Numbered from the stretch's first letter, positions 1 through 7,161 are shown. The stretch is DNA of 9,480 nt from Pseudomonadota bacterium (GCA_023424585.1 JAFADT010000282.1:1-9480), one strand, 5' to 3'. Made by a program: numbers and translations. The notes: generated from the sequence alone by a model not told the origin.

Positions 1-1490
1 TCGAGCATGCGCGCGACGTGCTCGCGGCCACGCGGCGAGGGAGGCCGGACGAGTCGCGGCGCGGCGAGCACCTGCTGGTGCTGGTGGAGCTGGCGGAGCC
101 CATGATGGCGCTGCTCAGCGCGCTGGCGGAGGCGATGCAGGTGGTGGGGCGCGACCCGCACATGCACGCGACGCGCGAGCGCGTGGCCCGGCTGTGCGAG
201 GCCTTCGCCGCGATGGACCAGTGGGTGACCCGCGCGCTCCAGCAGGAACGCAACGAGGGCATGCGCACGCCGCCCCGGCTGGCGCTGAGACCCCGGCACC
301 GGCAGCCCGCGAGGATGGCCGCGCCGCCCGTGCGCCGGGGCGCGGAGGGGCCGCTGTCCACGCACGTGGCCGCGCTGCTGGACCGGCTGCGCGAGTACGC
401 GGGCGTGGCGCACGAGACGGCCTCGGGCCTGCTCTTCGGCGACCCGGTGTCGGCGCGGGGCAGGGGCACGGTGGGCGGCACGAAGCAGGCGCCGGGGTTC
501 TCGGTGTGGCAGCCCATCCGGGACAACCTGCACCGGGACTCGGTGGTGCTGCGGCACGCGCTGCGCACGGGGATGGTGGCCACGGCGGCGCTGGGGCTGA
601 CGCGGGCGTTGCAGGTGGGCGACGCGCACTGGGTCAGCCTGGTGGTCATCTCCATCCTCCAGCCCTACGCGGGCAGCACGGAGGAGCGCGTGCTCCAGCG
701 CACGCTGGGGACGCTGATGGGCGCGAGCCTGGCGGCGCTCATCGCGACCACGGTGCACACGCCGCCCCTGATGATCGGCGTCATCAGCGGGCTGACGGCC
801 GTCTCCGTGTCGCTGCTGCCGCTGAACTTCGGCGCGTTCCAGGTGCTGCTCACGCCGGACTACCTGCTGATGGCCACGCTCAGCTCCGGGGACTGGACGG
901 TGGCGTCGCAGCGCTCGCTGGGCGTGCTCATCGCGGGGACGCTGGCGCTGGTGGGCTCGTGGACGCTGTGGCCCAGCCCGGAGCGCCGCCGCTTCCCGGA
1001 CGCGGCGGCCTCCGCCCTGCGCGCGGACGGCAGGTACCTGCAACAGCTGGTCACGCACCGCAGCGGCACGGACCCCGAGGTGAACGAGGAGCGCCGCCGC
1101 CTGGACCAGGCGCTCCTGGACGCGGAGTCGTCCTTCCAGCGGTTGATGACGGAGTACCGGGGCCCGCCAGGGCACCTGGAGCCGGGCATGGCGCTGCTCA
1201 CCTACGCCAGGAGGTTCGCGCTGGCGGTGACGGCGCTGGGCACGGGGCGGTTCGAGGGAAGGACGACCTCGGTGCTGCCCCAGCAGCTCGCGCAGCGCGC
1301 CAGCGACAGCCTGGAGCTGCTCGCCCGGGCGTTGCAGGAGCGGCGCGAGCCCCCGCCCCTCCCCGCCCTGGCGCTGCCGCGCACCAGCGACGACCCCGTG
1401 CTGGGAGCGCTGCTGGAGCGCGTGCCCCGGCAGCTGGGCATCCTGCACGGCGCGGTGGCGCGCATCAGCGAGGACCCATCGCTGCGCTGA
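1..1490 (+). CDS. FUSC-family inner-membrane protein, 5' end cut by the window
   Basis: The frame is open from the first bases of the window to a TGA at 1488-1490, so the N-terminus lies outside; the GTG at 18 is only an internal codon choice. Counting from that GTG, residues 1-170 are soluble, charged and partly helical, with a basic Pro/Arg-rich linker near 83-107. Residues about 175-320 carry a bundle of roughly six hydrophobic segments with the features of the FUSC_2 type domain: an HxLRTG start, then RTLGTLMGASLAA (228-240), and TLWPSPERRR at the end. Residues 325-490 are a cytoplasmic, Leu/Arg-rich helical tail. Known members (FUSC, YccS, AaeB-like) have two such membrane/soluble halves and about 650-750 residues, so the first membrane bundle is probably off the left edge. 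The family is linked to efflux of aromatic acids or related compounds; the substrate here is unknown. It is convergent with the glycosidase gene at 1753. Family call firm, transport role inferred. Confidence 0.85.
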   Translation, partial: EHARDVLAATRRGRPDESRRGEHLLVLVELAEPMMALLSALAEAMQVVGRDPHMHATRERVARLCEAFAAMDQWVTRALQQERNEGMRTPPRLALRPRHRQPARMAAPPVRRGAEGPLSTHVAALLDRLREYAGVAHETASGLLFGDPVSARGRGTVGGTKQAPGFSVWQPIRDNLHRDSVVLRHALRTGMVATAALGLTRALQVGDAHWVSLVVISILQPYAGSTEERVLQRTLGTLMGASLAALIATTVHTPPLMIGVISGLTAVSVSLLPLNFGAFQVLLTPDYLLMATLSSGDWTVASQRSLGVLIAGTLALVGSWTLWPSPERRRFPDAAASALRADGRYLQQLVTHRSGTDPEVNEERRRLDQALLDAESSFQRLMTEYRGPPGHLEPGMALLTYARRFALAVTALGTGRFEGRTTSVLPQQLAQRASDSLELLARALQERREPPPLPALALPRTSDDPVLGALLERVPRQLGILHGAVARISEDPSLR

Positions 1491-1491
1491 C

Positions 1492-1743
1492 GGCCCCGGG
1501 CATGGCCACGTCCTCCCGCCGGACCTGGCCTCCCACGGCGTTCTTACGCTGCTTCATGCAGGACGAGCTGGTCCCGCAGATGGGCCTGGAGGAGGCCCCC
1601 CGGACGAGGTGGCGTCGTTCAATCGCACGGACATGTGGGCCCTGAACGCGCCGCCGCGGCACCCGCTGATGTGGACGATTGCCCGTCACCCCATCCCCAA
1701 GGGACAGAACGAAGAGAGGCCAACGCATGGCGTCTGGCTCTAG
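1492..1743 (+). pseudogene. Possible remnant of a protein-coding gene in the convergent gap
   Basis: The 262-bp gap between the FUSC gene and the glycosidase has one frame (starting at 1492) that is open through a TAG at 1741-1743 but has no convincing start codon or ribosome binding site. Its second half, about 1603-1719, reads like real protein: it has a mixed composition with FNRTDMWALN followed by APPRHPLMW and ARHPIPKG, unlike the Arg/Pro/Ala-rich shadows typical of this DNA. A neighbouring frame (about 1548-1595) also has a protein-like patch, FMQDELVPQMGLEEAP, which would join the first if a frameshift lay near 1595-1603. This suggests the decayed C-terminal tail of a lost gene. The APPRHP pattern faintly recalls a motif in DXD-type sugar transferases, but this is a guess. 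It could also be chance. No clear terminator hairpin with a T-run is visible in this gap for either flanking gene. Confidence 0.25.
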
Positions 1744-1752
1744 CGCGACGCT

Positions 1753-3069
1753 TCAGGGAGGAGCCGAAGCCGCCACGGACGTGGTCGCGGCGACCAGGTT
1801 CCCGGCGCCGTCCTTCGCCAGACCATACAGCTTGATGGCGCCCGTCACGGCAGGGAGGCGGACGCGCCACGTGCCGGGCGTGGCCCCCTTCTGGGACTCC
1901 AGCACCGTCACGCGGTCGCGCTCCGCGTGGGTCGGCGCGCCCCGGAAGTTGTAGGCGAAGGACACGTCCAGCGGCGTGGTGGAGGTGACGTCAAAGGCAA
2001 CGTTCGCCCAGGTGGCCGTGCCGTCCTTCTCCACGCCTTGAACCACCAGCCGGACCGGCACGGGCAGCGCGGGGACCGGCTTCGTGCCCGTGTAGGCCTC
2101 CCGCACCGCGTGCCAGGCCGGCCGCGTGGAGGTGCCGGACAGCATCCCCAACCACAGGCCGGTGTGGTCCAGCGCCGCGCTGTAGTTGAAGACGAACAAC
2201 CCCAGACACCGGCCCGCCTGGACGTGCGGCGCCAGCGCGTTGCGCCAGCCATCCACGATGACGTCGTACTTCTCCACGTCCCCCGGCTCCTGGGGCACGC
2301 CGCGAGCGTCCTTGGGGACCTCCCATTCCCCCTGGGCCCCGAACTCGGTGATGAACCAGGGCTTGCGCCCACCGGCCTGCTTCACCGCGTCCGCCAGCGC
2401 GTGGATGCCCCGGCCATAGACGTTCAAGCCATACGCATCCAGCGAGGGGACGTACTTCTCCCAGAGCGGGATGCCCAGCGTCCACGCGTCCACGGACAGC
2501 ACCGGGTGCGCGGTGTCCGCCTTCTTCACCGCGCGGACGACCTTCTCCAGGAAGCGCGCGTAGGCGACCTTCGAGGGTTCGTCCGGCGAATTGAGGATGA
2601 CCTCGTTACCCACGCCCCACGCGAGGACCGCCGGATGGTCCTTGAAGCGGCGCACCTGCGCGAGCGTGGCCTGGAGCTGCGCCTCACGGCCCTTCGCGTC
2701 GCGCACGTAGTCAAAGGCGTCGTCATTCTCCATGCCCGCGCGGCCCGGCCGCAGCCACAGCCCCACGAGCACGCGCAGGCCCTGCTTGTGCGCGGCGTCG
2801 AGCAGCGCGGCCGTCTCATCGCCGGTGCCCCAGGTGCGCAGCGTGTTCACGCCCAGGGAGCGCAGCCGCTCACAATCCTTGTCGAAGCTCGCGGGCCCGC
2901 CCGTGCCACTGAACGTGACGCCCTTCGCCACGTAGGGCTGGCCGTCCACCTCCAGCGTCCATCCCTCCCCTGCCTTCAGGATGGCGGTGCGGGCCGCCAC
3001 GTCCCCGGTGGGCAGGAGGAGCGCGGTCAACAGCAGCAAACCTGCGGCGACGGGGCGGGCAGTGGCCAT
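1753..3069 (-). CDS. Secreted clan GH-A glycoside hydrolase (GH2-type TIM barrel)
   Basis: This 438-residue protein begins with a classical signal peptide: a short basic start, a Leu-rich core (about 9-19) and a likely cleavage after VAA or AAR near 25-27. There is no lipobox Cys, so it should be exported and released. Residues about 35-325 form a (beta/alpha)8 barrel of clan GH-A. The entry strand is YVAKGVTFSG (46-55), then LGVNTLRTWG (72-81), the acid/base motif WGVGNEV with Glu156, NVYG at 216-219, and the nucleophile strand FITEFG with Glu242. The two Glu positions at strands 4 and 7 are what a retaining glycosidase needs. Residues about 336-432 are a beta-rich, probably Ig-like domain after a Pro-rich linker. 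The closest match from memory is the GH2 TIM-barrel family without its usual N-terminal sandwich domains; GH5 or a GH72-like glucanosyltransferase are alternatives. Substrate is unknown; a role in degrading prey or plant polysaccharide is inferred. The ATG at 3069 has no clear Shine-Dalgarno. Confidence 0.82.
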   Translation of the reverse strand: MATARPVAAGLLLLTALLLPTGDVAARTAILKAGEGWTLEVDGQPYVAKGVTFSGTGGPASFDKDCERLRSLGVNTLRTWGTGDETAALLDAAHKQGLRVLVGLWLRPGRAGMENDDAFDYVRDAKGREAQLQATLAQVRRFKDHPAVLAWGVGNEVILNSPDEPSKVAYARFLEKVVRAVKKADTAHPVLSVDAWTLGIPLWEKYVPSLDAYGLNVYGRGIHALADAVKQAGGRKPWFITEFGAQGEWEVPKDARGVPQEPGDVEKYDVIVDGWRNALAPHVQAGRCLGLFVFNYSAALDHTGLWLGMLSGTSTRPAWHAVREAYTGTKPVPALPVPVRLVVQGVEKDGTATWANVAFDVTSTTPLDVSFAYNFRGAPTHAERDRVTVLESQKGATPGTWRVRLPAVTGAIKLYGLAKDGAGNLVAATTSVAASAPP

Positions 3070-3315
3070 GGAGGCGAAAAGTCTAGAACGCCTTCCGCCG
3101 GAGCGGGGCGAGGGACAGCTCCAGCCCCGTGCTCACCCAACAGGCTCCCTCCAGGCGCAGCACGTTCATGGCGCACGGCGAGGCAGGGCGTCACGCAGAG
3201 CCCCAGACGAGGTCCAGCGGTGCATGGGCCGAGGTGTCGCCCTCTCCCGCGCCAGCCGACCGTCACGCCGGAGCCCCACGTCCCCAGCCGCCGGGTTTCG
3301 TGCTACCCCGAAGCC
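3070..3315. other. Divergent intergenic spacer between glycosidase and pseudouridine synthase
   Basis: This 246-bp stretch must hold the promoters of both flanking genes. On the minus strand a weak -10-like TAGACT (about 3081-3086) lies only about ten bases before the glycosidase ATG, which would imply a very short or absent leader; no good -35 match accompanies it. A 28-codon minus-strand ORF (3083-3169, beginning MNVLRLEG) fits in the spacer but has no ribosome binding site. On the plus strand an alternative GTG start for the synthase at 3220 has a GAGG seven bases upstream. No hairpin terminator, repeat or RNA gene is evident. Confidence 0.5.
3209..3222 (+). promoter_or_regulatory. Alternative Shine-Dalgarno and GTG start for the pseudouridine synthase
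   Basis: A GAGG at 3209-3212 sits seven bases before an in-frame GTG at 3220-3222. The GTG at 3316, preferred on family length, has no recognisable Shine-Dalgarno. If translation began at 3220 the added 32 residues would be Pro/Arg-rich and unlike the conserved N-terminus, so this remains a start-site alternative. Confidence 0.3.
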
Positions 3316-4995
3316 GTGGCCCCGCTCGTCCTCCCCCTCGAACCCGCCCCCCACGCAGACGAAGTGCCGGGTTCGTTCCCGAGCCCCTTCGACGCCCTGG
3401 GCCCGCACGCCCTCGCGCGCCGGGCCGCGGAGTCGCTGCAAGCCACGCTGCGAGAGGGCTTCATCGCGCCAGGGCTGGCCAGCGACGTCCTCCAGGGGCC
3501 GGACGGCGGGAAGATGTTCGGCGTGCTCGTGGTGCGGCAGCCGGACGGCACGTTCGGCGTGCTGCGCGCATTCTCCGCGATGCTCGCGGGCCGCTGGGAC
3601 GTGCCGGGCTTCGTCCCCCCCGTCTTCGACCGCGAGGCGCGTGCCCGCGTGGAGCCAGTGGCCGAGGCCACCGTGAAGGCCCTGCTGGCCCGCGCCGAAG
3701 CCTGGAGCGCCTCCGAAGAACTGCGCCGCCTGCGCGAGGACGATGACGCCCGTCAGGCACGCGAGGCCACGGAGCGCGAAGCCATGCGCCTGCGCCACGA
3801 GGCCCGCCGCCGTCAGCGGCATGAGCGCCGCGCCGCCATCATGGCCATGCCAGGGCTTCCAGAGGCCGACCGCGCAGCGGCGCTCCACGCACTCGACCAG
3901 GAGAGCCGTGGCGACAAGGCGGAGAAGCGCCGGTGGGACGCAGCCCAGGAAGAGGCCCGACGGCTGCTCGCCCCCGCCCGCGCGAAGGCGGAGCGTCGCC
4001 TGCGAGCCCTGGACCGGCTGCGGCGCATCGTCTCCCGCGGCTTCATGAAGCAGCTCCACGACACCTACGCCATCACCAACGCCCGAGGAGGAGTCCGTCC
4101 CCTGCGCTCCCTCTACGGAGGCGCGGAGCCTCCATCGGGAGCCGGTGACTGCGCGGGCGCGAAGCTGCTCGCCTGCGCCTTCACGCATGGACTCCAGCCC
4201 GTGGCGCTCGCGGAGTTCTGGTGGGGCGCGCCGCCCGCGTCCGGTGGGCGCATCCAGGGCGCGTTCTATCCCGCGTGCCGCGACAAGTGCGGCCCCCTGC
4301 TCCCGTTCATGCTGGAGGGCCTCCAGGTCTCCGCGCCCCGGGTCTTCGTCCCGCCGCCCGCGCCCACACCGGAGCTGTCCATCGTCTTCGAGGACGCGTG
4401 GCTCGTCGTCATCGACAAGCCCTGCGGCCTGCTGTCCGTGCCGGGCCGGGATGCCGCCCTCCTGGACTCGGTGCTCACCCGCCTGCGCGCGCGCTACCCC
4501 GACGCCACGGGGCCGCTGCTCGCGCACCGGCTGGACCTGGACACCTCGGGGTTGCTCGTCGCCGCGCTGGACAGCCGCACGCACGCGTCCCTTCAACGCC
4601 AGTTCCTCCACCGCGACGTGACCAAGCGCTACGTCGCGCTCATCGACGGCCCCGTGCGCAGCGACGCGGGCACCATCACCCTGCCCCTGCGCGTGGACCT
4701 GGACGACCGTCCCCGGCAGATCGTCGACCCCGTGCACGGCAAGCCCGCCGTCACCGACTGGGAGGTCCTCCACCGCGAGGCGCGCCACACGCGCGTGGCC
4801 CTCCATCCGCGCACCGGACGCACCCACCAACTCCGCGTCCACGCGGCCCACCCCCAGGGCCTGGGCGCCCCCATCGTGGGCGACCCGCTGTACGGCCACG
4901 CGGGCCTCCGCCTGCACCTGCACGCCGAGACGCTGGCCTTCGTGCACCCGGCGACGGGGCAGCGCGTGTCCTTCACCCGCGCCGCCCCGTTCTGA
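3316..4995 (+). CDS. RluA-family pseudouridine synthase with long N-terminal module and coiled coil
   Basis: From the GTG at 3316 the protein has 559 residues, against about 220-330 for ordinary RluA enzymes, but close to the length I recall for a long RluA subgroup found for example in Vibrio and Shewanella. Residues 1-115 include the subgroup motifs PFDALGPHALARRAAE and GKMFGVLVV. Residues about 118-240 are a highly charged Arg/Glu-rich coiled coil. Residues 243-355 carry GAGDCAGAKLL (Cys279), LAEFWWG and FYPACRDKC (Cys321, Cys325), also typical of the subgroup. Residues about 356-545 are the catalytic domain: IDKPCGLLSVPG, HRLDLDTSG with catalytic Asp407, and HPRTGRTHQLRVH. It should convert a uridine in rRNA or tRNA to pseudouridine in the cytoplasm; the site is unknown. 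The frame is open far upstream as an antisense shadow of the glycosidase, so the start is chosen by homology of the first conserved block. A GTG at 3220 with a better Shine-Dalgarno would add 32 residues. The gene stands alone. Confidence 0.9.
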   Translation: MAPLVLPLEPAPHADEVPGSFPSPFDALGPHALARRAAESLQATLREGFIAPGLASDVLQGPDGGKMFGVLVVRQPDGTFGVLRAFSAMLAGRWDVPGFVPPVFDREARARVEPVAEATVKALLARAEAWSASEELRRLREDDDARQAREATEREAMRLRHEARRRQRHERRAAIMAMPGLPEADRAAALHALDQESRGDKAEKRRWDAAQEEARRLLAPARAKAERRLRALDRLRRIVSRGFMKQLHDTYAITNARGGVRPLRSLYGGAEPPSGAGDCAGAKLLACAFTHGLQPVALAEFWWGAPPASGGRIQGAFYPACRDKCGPLLPFMLEGLQVSAPRVFVPPPAPTPELSIVFEDAWLVVIDKPCGLLSVPGRDAALLDSVLTRLRARYPDATGPLLAHRLDLDTSGLLVAALDSRTHASLQRQFLHRDVTKRYVALIDGPVRSDAGTITLPLRVDLDDRPRQIVDPVHGKPAVTDWEVLHREARHTRVALHPRTGRTHQLRVHAAHPQGLGAPIVGDPLYGHAGLRLHLHAETLAFVHPATGQRVSFTRAAPF

Positions 4996-5004
4996 GGGGC
5001 CGCG

Positions 5005-5913
5005 TCAGTTGACGAGCAGCACCTTGCCCATGCCGCCCTGCTCCGCGACCTTCTGGGCCTCGCGCGCGTCGTCCATCTTGAAGGTCCGGCCGATGGGAAT
5101 CACCAGGTCGCCCTTCGCCGCGCTCTCCGCGAGCTGCGTGAGCCGGCGCGCATCCGGATGCGCCATGAAGCTGCGCACCACGAGGCCCTTCTCCTTCGCG
5201 CCCTTCGGCTCGCCCAGCACGCTGCCCACGGTCCCGCCGTGCTTCACCTTGTCGAGCACCGCCGCCACGGCCTCACCGCCCACCGTGTCCGCCACCGCGT
5301 CCAGCGTGGGCAGCTTCGCGAGGTCCTTCGGGTCATCCAGCGCGACAACGCCCTCCACGCCCAGCTTCCGGGCCTCCTCCACCTGCTTCTTCCGCACGCC
5401 CGCCCAGATCTTCGCGCCCCGCGCCCGCGCCGCGAAGATGGCGGAGCGCCCCACCGCCCCCAACGCCCCCGTGACGAGCAGCGTGTCCCCCTTCGAGGGC
5501 CGCACGTGCTCCTCGATGAGCTGCGTGCCCGTCAGCGTCACCAATGGCAGCGCGGCGGCGTCCTGCAGCTCCAGGTTGTCAGGCACCTTGGCCCAGCACT
5601 CCGCGGGCGCGACCACCGTCTCCGCGTAGCCCGCGTTCACCAGGCCCATCACGCGGTCGCCTCGTTCGAAGGCGTCCTCCAGGCCCGTGCCCACCTCGAG
5701 CACCTCCCCGGCCACGTCCCGCCCGAGGATGGTCGGGAACTTCAGCTCCATCCGCCCCTTCATGTCCCCGCGGCGGATCTTCCAGTCCACCGGGTTGATG
5801 CCCGCGGCGGTGACGCGGACCTTCAGCTCGCCCGGCCCCACCTTCGGCTCGGGCATCTCCTGCACCGCGAGCACGTCCACGTCCCCATAGCCTTTGAGCA
5901 CGACCGCTTTCAT
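5005..5913 (-). CDS. NADP-dependent quinone oxidoreductase-like protein (zinc-free MDR family)
   Basis: This 302-residue cytoplasmic enzyme is a medium-chain dehydrogenase/reductase of the quinone oxidoreductase branch. It starts MKAVVLKGYG. The N-terminal catalytic domain shows AGINPVDWKIRRGD (37-50), LGRDVAGEVLEVG (63-75) and GDRVMGL (85-91). The nucleotide-binding fold begins near residue 141 with VTGALGAVGRSA (148-159), a GxxGxVG-type loop expected to bind NADPH. The four Cys that bind structural zinc in alcohol dehydrogenases are absent and only Cys107 is present, so it should be zinc-independent. Expected chemistry is NADPH-dependent reduction of quinones or enones; the substrate is not readable. 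An upstream in-frame ATG at 5964 would add 17 residues, but GGAGG five bases before the ATG at 5913 fixes the start there. It follows the GMC/hydrolase operon in the same direction after 141 bp, so co-transcription is possible but a separate promoter is more likely. Its stop is 9 bp from the convergent pseudouridine synthase stop. Confidence 0.92.
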   Translation of the reverse strand: MKAVVLKGYGDVDVLAVQEMPEPKVGPGELKVRVTAAGINPVDWKIRRGDMKGRMELKFPTILGRDVAGEVLEVGTGLEDAFERGDRVMGLVNAGYAETVVAPAECWAKVPDNLELQDAAALPLVTLTGTQLIEEHVRPSKGDTLLVTGALGAVGRSAIFAARARGAKIWAGVRKKQVEEARKLGVEGVVALDDPKDLAKLPTLDAVADTVGGEAVAAVLDKVKHGGTVGSVLGEPKGAKEKGLVVRSFMAHPDARRLTQLAESAAKGDLVIPIGRTFKMDDAREAQKVAEQGGMGKVLLVN

Positions 5914-5923
5914 CCGGGCCTCC
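5911..5923 (-). promoter_or_regulatory. Ribosome binding site deciding the quinone reductase start
   Basis: On the minus strand GGAGG (5919-5923) lies five bases before the ATG at 5911-5913. This supports the shorter protein starting MKAVVLKGYG, which is also where homologues begin, over the upstream ATG at 5964. Confidence 0.75.
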
Positions 5924-5951
5924 ACGTCGCCGAGCGAGGAAAGAGAACTCC

Positions 5952-5991
5952 ACCGTCGGCCCAACGGTAAGCACCGGCAGGAGGGTCGCCA
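5952..5991 (-). promoter_or_regulatory. Candidate promoter and operator of the quinone reductase gene
   Basis: In the 141-bp gap before the quinone reductase, the minus strand has TGGCGACCCTCCTGCC (5976-5991), with the GG-N10-GC spacing of a sigma-54 -24/-12 element, though it departs from consensus in the middle and at TTGC. Twelve bases beyond the -12 GC, where transcription would begin, lies an inverted repeat ACCGT-N7-ACGGT (5952-5968), a possible repressor site. Both are short and could arise by chance in DNA of this composition. The rest of the gap (5914-6054) shows no convincing terminator for the upstream operon. Confidence 0.25.
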
Positions 5992-6054
5992 TCGGCGCCG
6001 GGCGGTCGCCCCGCCTCCTGCTTCCCTGGCGGCGCACGGACAGGCAGCCGCCCG

Positions 6055-7161
6055 TCAGCGGGGCTGGAACTCCAGCGCCTCGCGCAGCACCGGGTAGGTG
6101 TCCTCCGCGGCGGTGCTGCCCATGAAGGTGTCCAGGTGCCCGTAGCCCGGCAGCGTGCGGCGCTGGTAGTAGCGCGCGCCGTTCGCCTCGCGCAGCCACT
6201 GGAACGTGCGCTCCGTGGACGACGGCAGGTAGGTGCGGTTCTGCTCGCTGGAGACGAAGGTGATGGGGCGCCGGAAGGGCTGCGGATCCAGATAGTCCGG
6301 CGGCCGGGCCTGCCCGTAGCGCCGCAGGTTCTCCGCGCGGCCGAAGTCGAACTTCACCGCGCGACCGCCGCGCGCCATCTGCCCCAGGTGGCGGAACGTC
6401 AGCAGGTTGCACTTGCCGAACTGCTCCTCCAGCCGCGCGTGCGTCTCCGCGTTGAGCCGCGCGTGCCGGTACAGCCGGCCGTACATGAACGACAGCCGGT
6501 GGCACACCGGGCTGTCACACTCCATCCGCAGGAAGCCCGCCACCTTCGTGAAGGCCGCCTGGAACAGCGGCGTGCGGGACGCGTCATCCGGCGTCAGCGA
6601 GTCCAGCCCCATGTCCAGCAGCTCCGGCACGCGCAGGAGCGCCTTGAGGCGCGTGGAGGCCGGCGTGTCGTGGTGCAGCGCCACCTGCGACGCCACCACG
6701 GTGCGCACGTCCGACAGGTGCCCCGCGGCCATGGACATGAAGAACGCCGCCGAGCCCGCGCAGTGCACCACCGCCTGCACCGACTCCGCGCCGGTGATCT
6801 CACGCACGCGCCGCACCGCCGCCGGCATGTCGTGGTCCGCCGCGTCGTCCAGGGTGAACTGGCGCAGGGGCAGCTGCACGCTGGCGCGCCAGTCCAGCAG
6901 CCACGTGTCGTAGCCGTGGCGCACCAGGTGCTGGACGAAGTTCTCCTTCAGCGTGGGCAGCATGAACATGCCGCTCCACACGCCCGCGCCGTGCACCAGC
7001 AGCACCGGCCCCTTCGTCCCCCCCACGTAGCGGGTGAGCCGCAGGGGCACGCCGTCGCCCGAGAGGAAGTCATACCGCTCCGCCACGGGCAGGCCGTTGA
7101 CCCGCATGTCCTGGGACAGCGTCCGCGACACCGCCGCGCCGCTTCGGTAATCAAAAGCCAT
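6055..7161 (-). CDS. Alpha/beta hydrolase with Cys nucleophile elbow, partner of the GMC oxidoreductase
   Basis: This 368-residue protein has an alpha/beta-hydrolase fold: an oxyanion-loop strand VLLVHGAGVWSG (53-64), a DWRAS strand end (90-94), the nucleophile elbow VVHCAGSAA (131-139) and a late histidine in PGYGHLDTFMG (His342). The elbow has Cys134 where most esterases have Ser, as in the GxCxG box of PHA synthases. The acidic member of the triad is less clear; the Glu of FVSSEQN after the sixth strand is a candidate. There is no signal peptide or membrane segment. Likely chemistry is hydrolysis or acyl transfer on a lipid ester or thioester; the substrate is unknown. The ATG overlaps the last 11 bases of the GMC gene and has GGAGG nine bases upstream, so translation is probably coupled. 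From memory, proteins of this type form the C-terminal third of fused GMC oxidoreductase/hydrolase polypeptides, which supports a shared pathway. Fold firm, substrate unknown. Confidence 0.85.
   Translation of the reverse strand: MAFDYRSGAAVSRTLSQDMRVNGLPVAERYDFLSGDGVPLRLTRYVGGTKGPVLLVHGAGVWSGMFMLPTLKENFVQHLVRHGYDTWLLDWRASVQLPLRQFTLDDAADHDMPAAVRRVREITGAESVQAVVHCAGSAAFFMSMAAGHLSDVRTVVASQVALHHDTPASTRLKALLRVPELLDMGLDSLTPDDASRTPLFQAAFTKVAGFLRMECDSPVCHRLSFMYGRLYRHARLNAETHARLEEQFGKCNLLTFRHLGQMARGGRAVKFDFGRAENLRRYGQARPPDYLDPQPFRRPITFVSSEQNRTYLPSSTERTFQWLREANGARYYQRRTLPGYGHLDTFMGSTAAEDTYPVLREALEFQPR

Noticed and set aside
1491..1510. A possible hairpin just after the FUSC stop
   Set aside because: Only a four-base GGCC stem can be drawn and there is no T-run.
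194..1645. A 483-residue plus-strand ORF overlapping the FUSC gene
   Set aside because: Its composition is almost wholly Ala, Gly, Arg and Pro. The other plus frame has the membrane segments and FUSC motifs.
3083..3169. A 28-residue minus-strand ORF in the spacer before the glycosidase
   Set aside because: It has no ribosome binding site, no homologue I recognise and a length easily reached by chance.
1927..3315. An apparent 1,022-residue plus-strand ORF joining this region to the pseudouridine synthase
   Set aside because: The first 380 or so residues are antisense to the glycosidase and have the Arg/Pro/Ala-rich composition of a shadow frame. Conserved family sequence begins only after about 3316.
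3166..4947. A 593-residue minus-strand ORF opposite the pseudouridine synthase
   Set aside because: It mirrors the codon structure of the real gene and has no recognisable domain. Long antisense frames are expected at this GC content.
6000..6054. Short GC-rich inverted repeats after the hydrolase gene as a terminator
   Set aside because: Stems are only four or five base pairs and no T-run follows. Such repeats are common by chance in this DNA.
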